A stretch of DNA of 7,973 nt, from NCBI RefSeq assembly GCF_937906425.1, contig NZ_CALCYR010000044.1, positions 1 to 7,973 of the forward strand, given 5' to 3'. Below the pieces are notes generated by a model. That model saw nothing but the letters and a program-made list of their open reading frames with translations. It made no database searches and had not been told where the DNA came from. This DNA comes from an uncultured Methanobrevibacter sp. GTDB taxonomy: Archaea; Methanobacteriota; Methanobacteria; Methanobacteriales; Methanobacteriaceae. This document shows positions 6,741 through 7,973 of this stretch, piece after piece; the first letter of the stretch is position 1; each line of letters begins with the position of its first letter. The translations under genes and the position numbers were made by a program.

Positions 6741-6781
6741 TAAGTTAATTTACTTTTAAATTAACTTATTTTTTTATTTTT
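6741..6781 (+). terminator. Perfect 12-bp stem-loop terminator after the DUF2193 gene
   Basis: TAAGTTAATTTA (6741-6752) and TAAATTAACTTA (6757-6768) are perfect complements around a CTTT loop. They are followed at once by seven T, an A and five T. It starts 17 bases after the TAA stop. This looks like a textbook intrinsic terminator, although the stem is A/T-rich with one G-C pair. Confidence 0.8.
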
Positions 6782-6823
6782 AAACTAAATAAAAATTTTA
6801 TTTTTTTTTAAAATCTTTCATAA

Positions 6824-6832
6824 TTATAAAAA
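6824..6832 (+). promoter_or_regulatory. Candidate TATA box (aquaporin gene)
   Basis: TTATAAAAA lies downstream of the DUF2193 terminator and upstream of the repeat array. If it is used, transcription starts near 6850-6855 and the whole array at 6869-7081 is in the 5' leader. No better TATA-like string lies between the array and the start codon, though the array is itself A/T-only over long stretches. Confidence 0.35.
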
Positions 6833-6868
6833 TAAGGTTTTTTGCTTTATTTCTCATTAAGATTATTT

Positions 6869-7081
6869 AAATCATTAAAGATTTTTTTTAATCATTAAAA
6901 ATTCTTTAAATCATTTTGATTTTATATTATTTAAATTTTAAATCATTTAAGATTTTTTTTAAATCATTTAAGATTTTTTTAAATCATTTAAGATTTTTTT
7001 TAAATCATTTAAGATTTTTTTAAATCATAAAGGATTTTTAAATCATTAAAGTTCATTTAATCATAAAAAATTTTTAAATCA
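6869..7081. repeat. Tandem array of about eleven AAATCAT-headed units before the aquaporin
   Basis: Units begin at 6869, 6890, 6908, 6940, 6961, 6981, 7002, 7022, 7040, 7059 and 7076 (the last partial). The four central ones (6940-7021) are almost identical: AAATCATTTAAGA followed by seven or eight T, alternating 21, 20, 21, 20 bp. Outer units are degenerate and 17-21 bp, with one 32-bp exception (6908-6939). Each unit has complementary arms AAATC and GATTT around ATTTAA. There are no unique spacers, so it is not CRISPR. It ends 5 bases before the Shine-Dalgarno site. Possible roles are operator array, curved DNA or structured leader. Confidence 0.9.
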
Positions 7082-7086
7082 AATTT

Positions 7087-7092
7087 AGGAGA
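7087..7092 (+). promoter_or_regulatory. Shine-Dalgarno site of the aquaporin gene
   Basis: AGGAGA matches the 5' half of AGGAGGTGA and ends 7 bases before ATG 7100. It is the strongest ribosome binding site in the window and fixes the start. Confidence 0.8.
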
Positions 7093-7099
7093 TAAAAAT

Positions 7100-7873
7100 A
7101 TGGCTTCATGTAATATTGGAAAAAAATTTATTGCAGAGCTTTTAGGTACCTTTTTCCTTGTGTTCTTCGGTACCGGATCTGCAGTTGTAACTTTACTTAT
7201 TTCTGATAGTGTTACTCCTGGAGCTGCGGGTATTGGTTTACTCGGCGGTTTAGGAGACTGGATAGCTATTGCATTAGCATTTGGTTTAACTGTTATGGCT
7301 TGTATTTATCTTTTCGGTAAAATATCAGGTGCACACTTAAACCCTGCAGTAACTATTGGTTTACTTGTTAGTAAAAATATTTCTTTAATTGACAGTATCT
7401 ATTATATTGTAGCTCAAGTAATTGGCGCTTGTCTTGGAAGTTACTTATTATACTTTATTTTAGGCAGTGCTGCTGTAACCGTTGGTGGATTAGGTGCTAC
7501 CGCTCCTGGTTTAGGCGTAGGTTACTTACAAGCTATGGTTGCAGAATGTATCGGTACCTTCTTCTTGGTACTTGTTGTTATGGGTGTTGCAGTTGATGAA
7601 AAGGCAGAACCTGGTTTTGCTGGAATTTCCATCGGTATGACTGTAGCTACTGTAATCGTTGTTTTAGGTGCATTCACTGGTGCTTCCATTAACCCAGCAC
7701 GTACCTTCGGTCCTTACTTAATGGACATGTTACTCGGTGGAGCAAATCTCTGGGGATACTTCCCAATTTACTTGGTCGGACCTATTGTAGGTGGAATCCT
7801 CGCAGCTTTAGTATACACTTACTTAGCTCAGGGTAACGACGCTTGTGCTTTACCACAACCATTTGAAGAATAA
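7100..7873 (+). CDS. aqpM: AqpM-type aquaporin (MIP family channel)
   Basis: This 257-residue inner-membrane channel is for water and probably small neutral solutes such as glycerol. It resembles Methanothermobacter AqpM (246 residues) closely, including GIGLLGGLGDW (45-54), TVGGLGATAP (127-136) and GPYL after the second NPA. Six membrane helices lie near 10-35, 52-73, 97-121, 142-163, 172-192 and 217-242, with half-helices carrying NPA at 81-83 (HLNPAVT) and 198-200 (SINPART). By alignment from memory to AqpM, the selectivity filter is F61, I186, A195 and R201; AqpM has Ser at the A195 position. The C-tail (243-257) is longer than in AqpM and ends acidic. The gene has a strong Shine-Dalgarno site, an unusual repeat array in its upstream region and its own terminator, so it is likely transcribed alone. 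Osmotic adaptation is the plausible role; the natural substrate is unproven. Confidence 0.95.
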   Translation: MASCNIGKKFIAELLGTFFLVFFGTGSAVVTLLISDSVTPGAAGIGLLGGLGDWIAIALAFGLTVMACIYLFGKISGAHLNPAVTIGLLVSKNISLIDSIYYIVAQVIGACLGSYLLYFILGSAAVTVGGLGATAPGLGVGYLQAMVAECIGTFFLVLVVMGVAVDEKAEPGFAGISIGMTVATVIVVLGAFTGASINPARTFGPYLMDMLLGGANLWGYFPIYLVGPIVGGILAALVYTYLAQGNDACALPQPFEE

Positions 7874-7883
7874 ATGGAATTAT

Positions 7884-7917
7884 ATAAGAGATTTTTTCTC
7901 TTATTTTTTATTTTTTT
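7884..7917 (+). terminator. Aquaporin transcription terminator
   Basis: ATAAGAGA (7884-7891) and TCTCTTAT (7897-7904) are perfect 8-bp arms around a T5 loop, beginning 11 bases after the stop. T-runs at 7904-7909 and 7911-7917 follow. The GAGA/TCTC core resembles the stem after the adhesin gene. Confidence 0.8.
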
Positions 7918-7944
7918 AATCTTTTTTTTAATCTTTTTTTAATC
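7911..7944. repeat. Short TTTTTTTAATC repeats after the aquaporin
   Basis: Three runs of 7-8 T each end in AATC (7918-7921, 7930-7933, 7941-7944), with a period of 11-12 bp. The motif echoes the T-run plus AAATC junction of the array upstream of the same gene. It may simply act as extra U-tracts for termination. The rest of the window to 7973 is T-rich with no further feature. Confidence 0.65.
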
Positions 7945-7973
7945 TATTTTTTTATAATTTTTTTATTCTATTT

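Noticed and set aside
6869..7081. CRISPR array before the aquaporin
   Set aside because: Units of 17-21 bp follow each other with no unique spacers and no cas gene is present; it is a plain tandem repeat.
1..7973. tRNA, rRNA, insertion sequence or prophage elements
   Set aside because: No GC-rich structured RNA segment, transposase frame or terminal repeats were seen; the GC-rich parts are all explained by the three genes.

Overview
The window looks like a piece of a methanogenic archaeon of the order Methanobacteriales, most likely Methanobrevibacter or a close relative. Three things point there: very AT-rich, T-skewed intergenic DNA (for example 3 G+C in the 60 bases at 4681-4740); a giant secreted adhesin-like protein with beta-helix and Ig-like repeats, typical of gut and rumen Methanobrevibacter; and an AqpM-type archaeal aquaporin next to an archaeal DUF2193 protein. 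Genus is inferred from protein style, not from a marker gene.

Layout: all three genes are on the + strand and each appears to be its own transcription unit. (1) 1-478 is AT-rich non-coding DNA with a TATA-like box (186-195), a long imperfect inverted repeat (236-278), a possible leader hairpin (431-454) and a Shine-Dalgarno site (469-474). (2) 479-4657 encodes a 1392-residue secreted adhesin-like protein starting at TTG. It has a signal peptide, an acidic linker, a Pmp-like beta-helix interrupted by a seven-cysteine loop, a second beta-helix module, and six Ig-like domains joined by repeat hinges. (3) 4658-5227 is non-coding: a terminator, T-tracts, a small GC palindrome, TATA-like boxes and an inverted repeat. 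(4) 5228-6724 encodes a DUF2193 protein of unknown function with a C-terminal four-cysteine cluster. (5) 6725-7099 holds a perfect 12-bp stem terminator, a TATA-like site and an array of about eleven AAATCAT-headed units of roughly 18-21 bp. (6) 7100-7873 encodes an AqpM-like aquaporin, followed by a hairpin/T-tract terminator and short TTTTTTTAATC repeats.

No pathway links the three genes in an obvious way. The adhesin acts outside the cell (attachment to host, feed or partner cells), the aquaporin acts in the membrane (water and small neutral solutes), and the DUF2193 protein is probably cytoplasmic. What they share is architecture: long U-rich leaders with inverted repeats or a repeat array, Shine-Dalgarno sites at identical aligned spacing, and stem-loop plus T-tract ends. 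No RNA gene, CRISPR array or insertion sequence was seen. The most unusual elements are the repeat array ahead of the aquaporin, the (Cys-x-Asn) loop in the adhesin, and the Fe-S-like tail of the DUF2193 protein.
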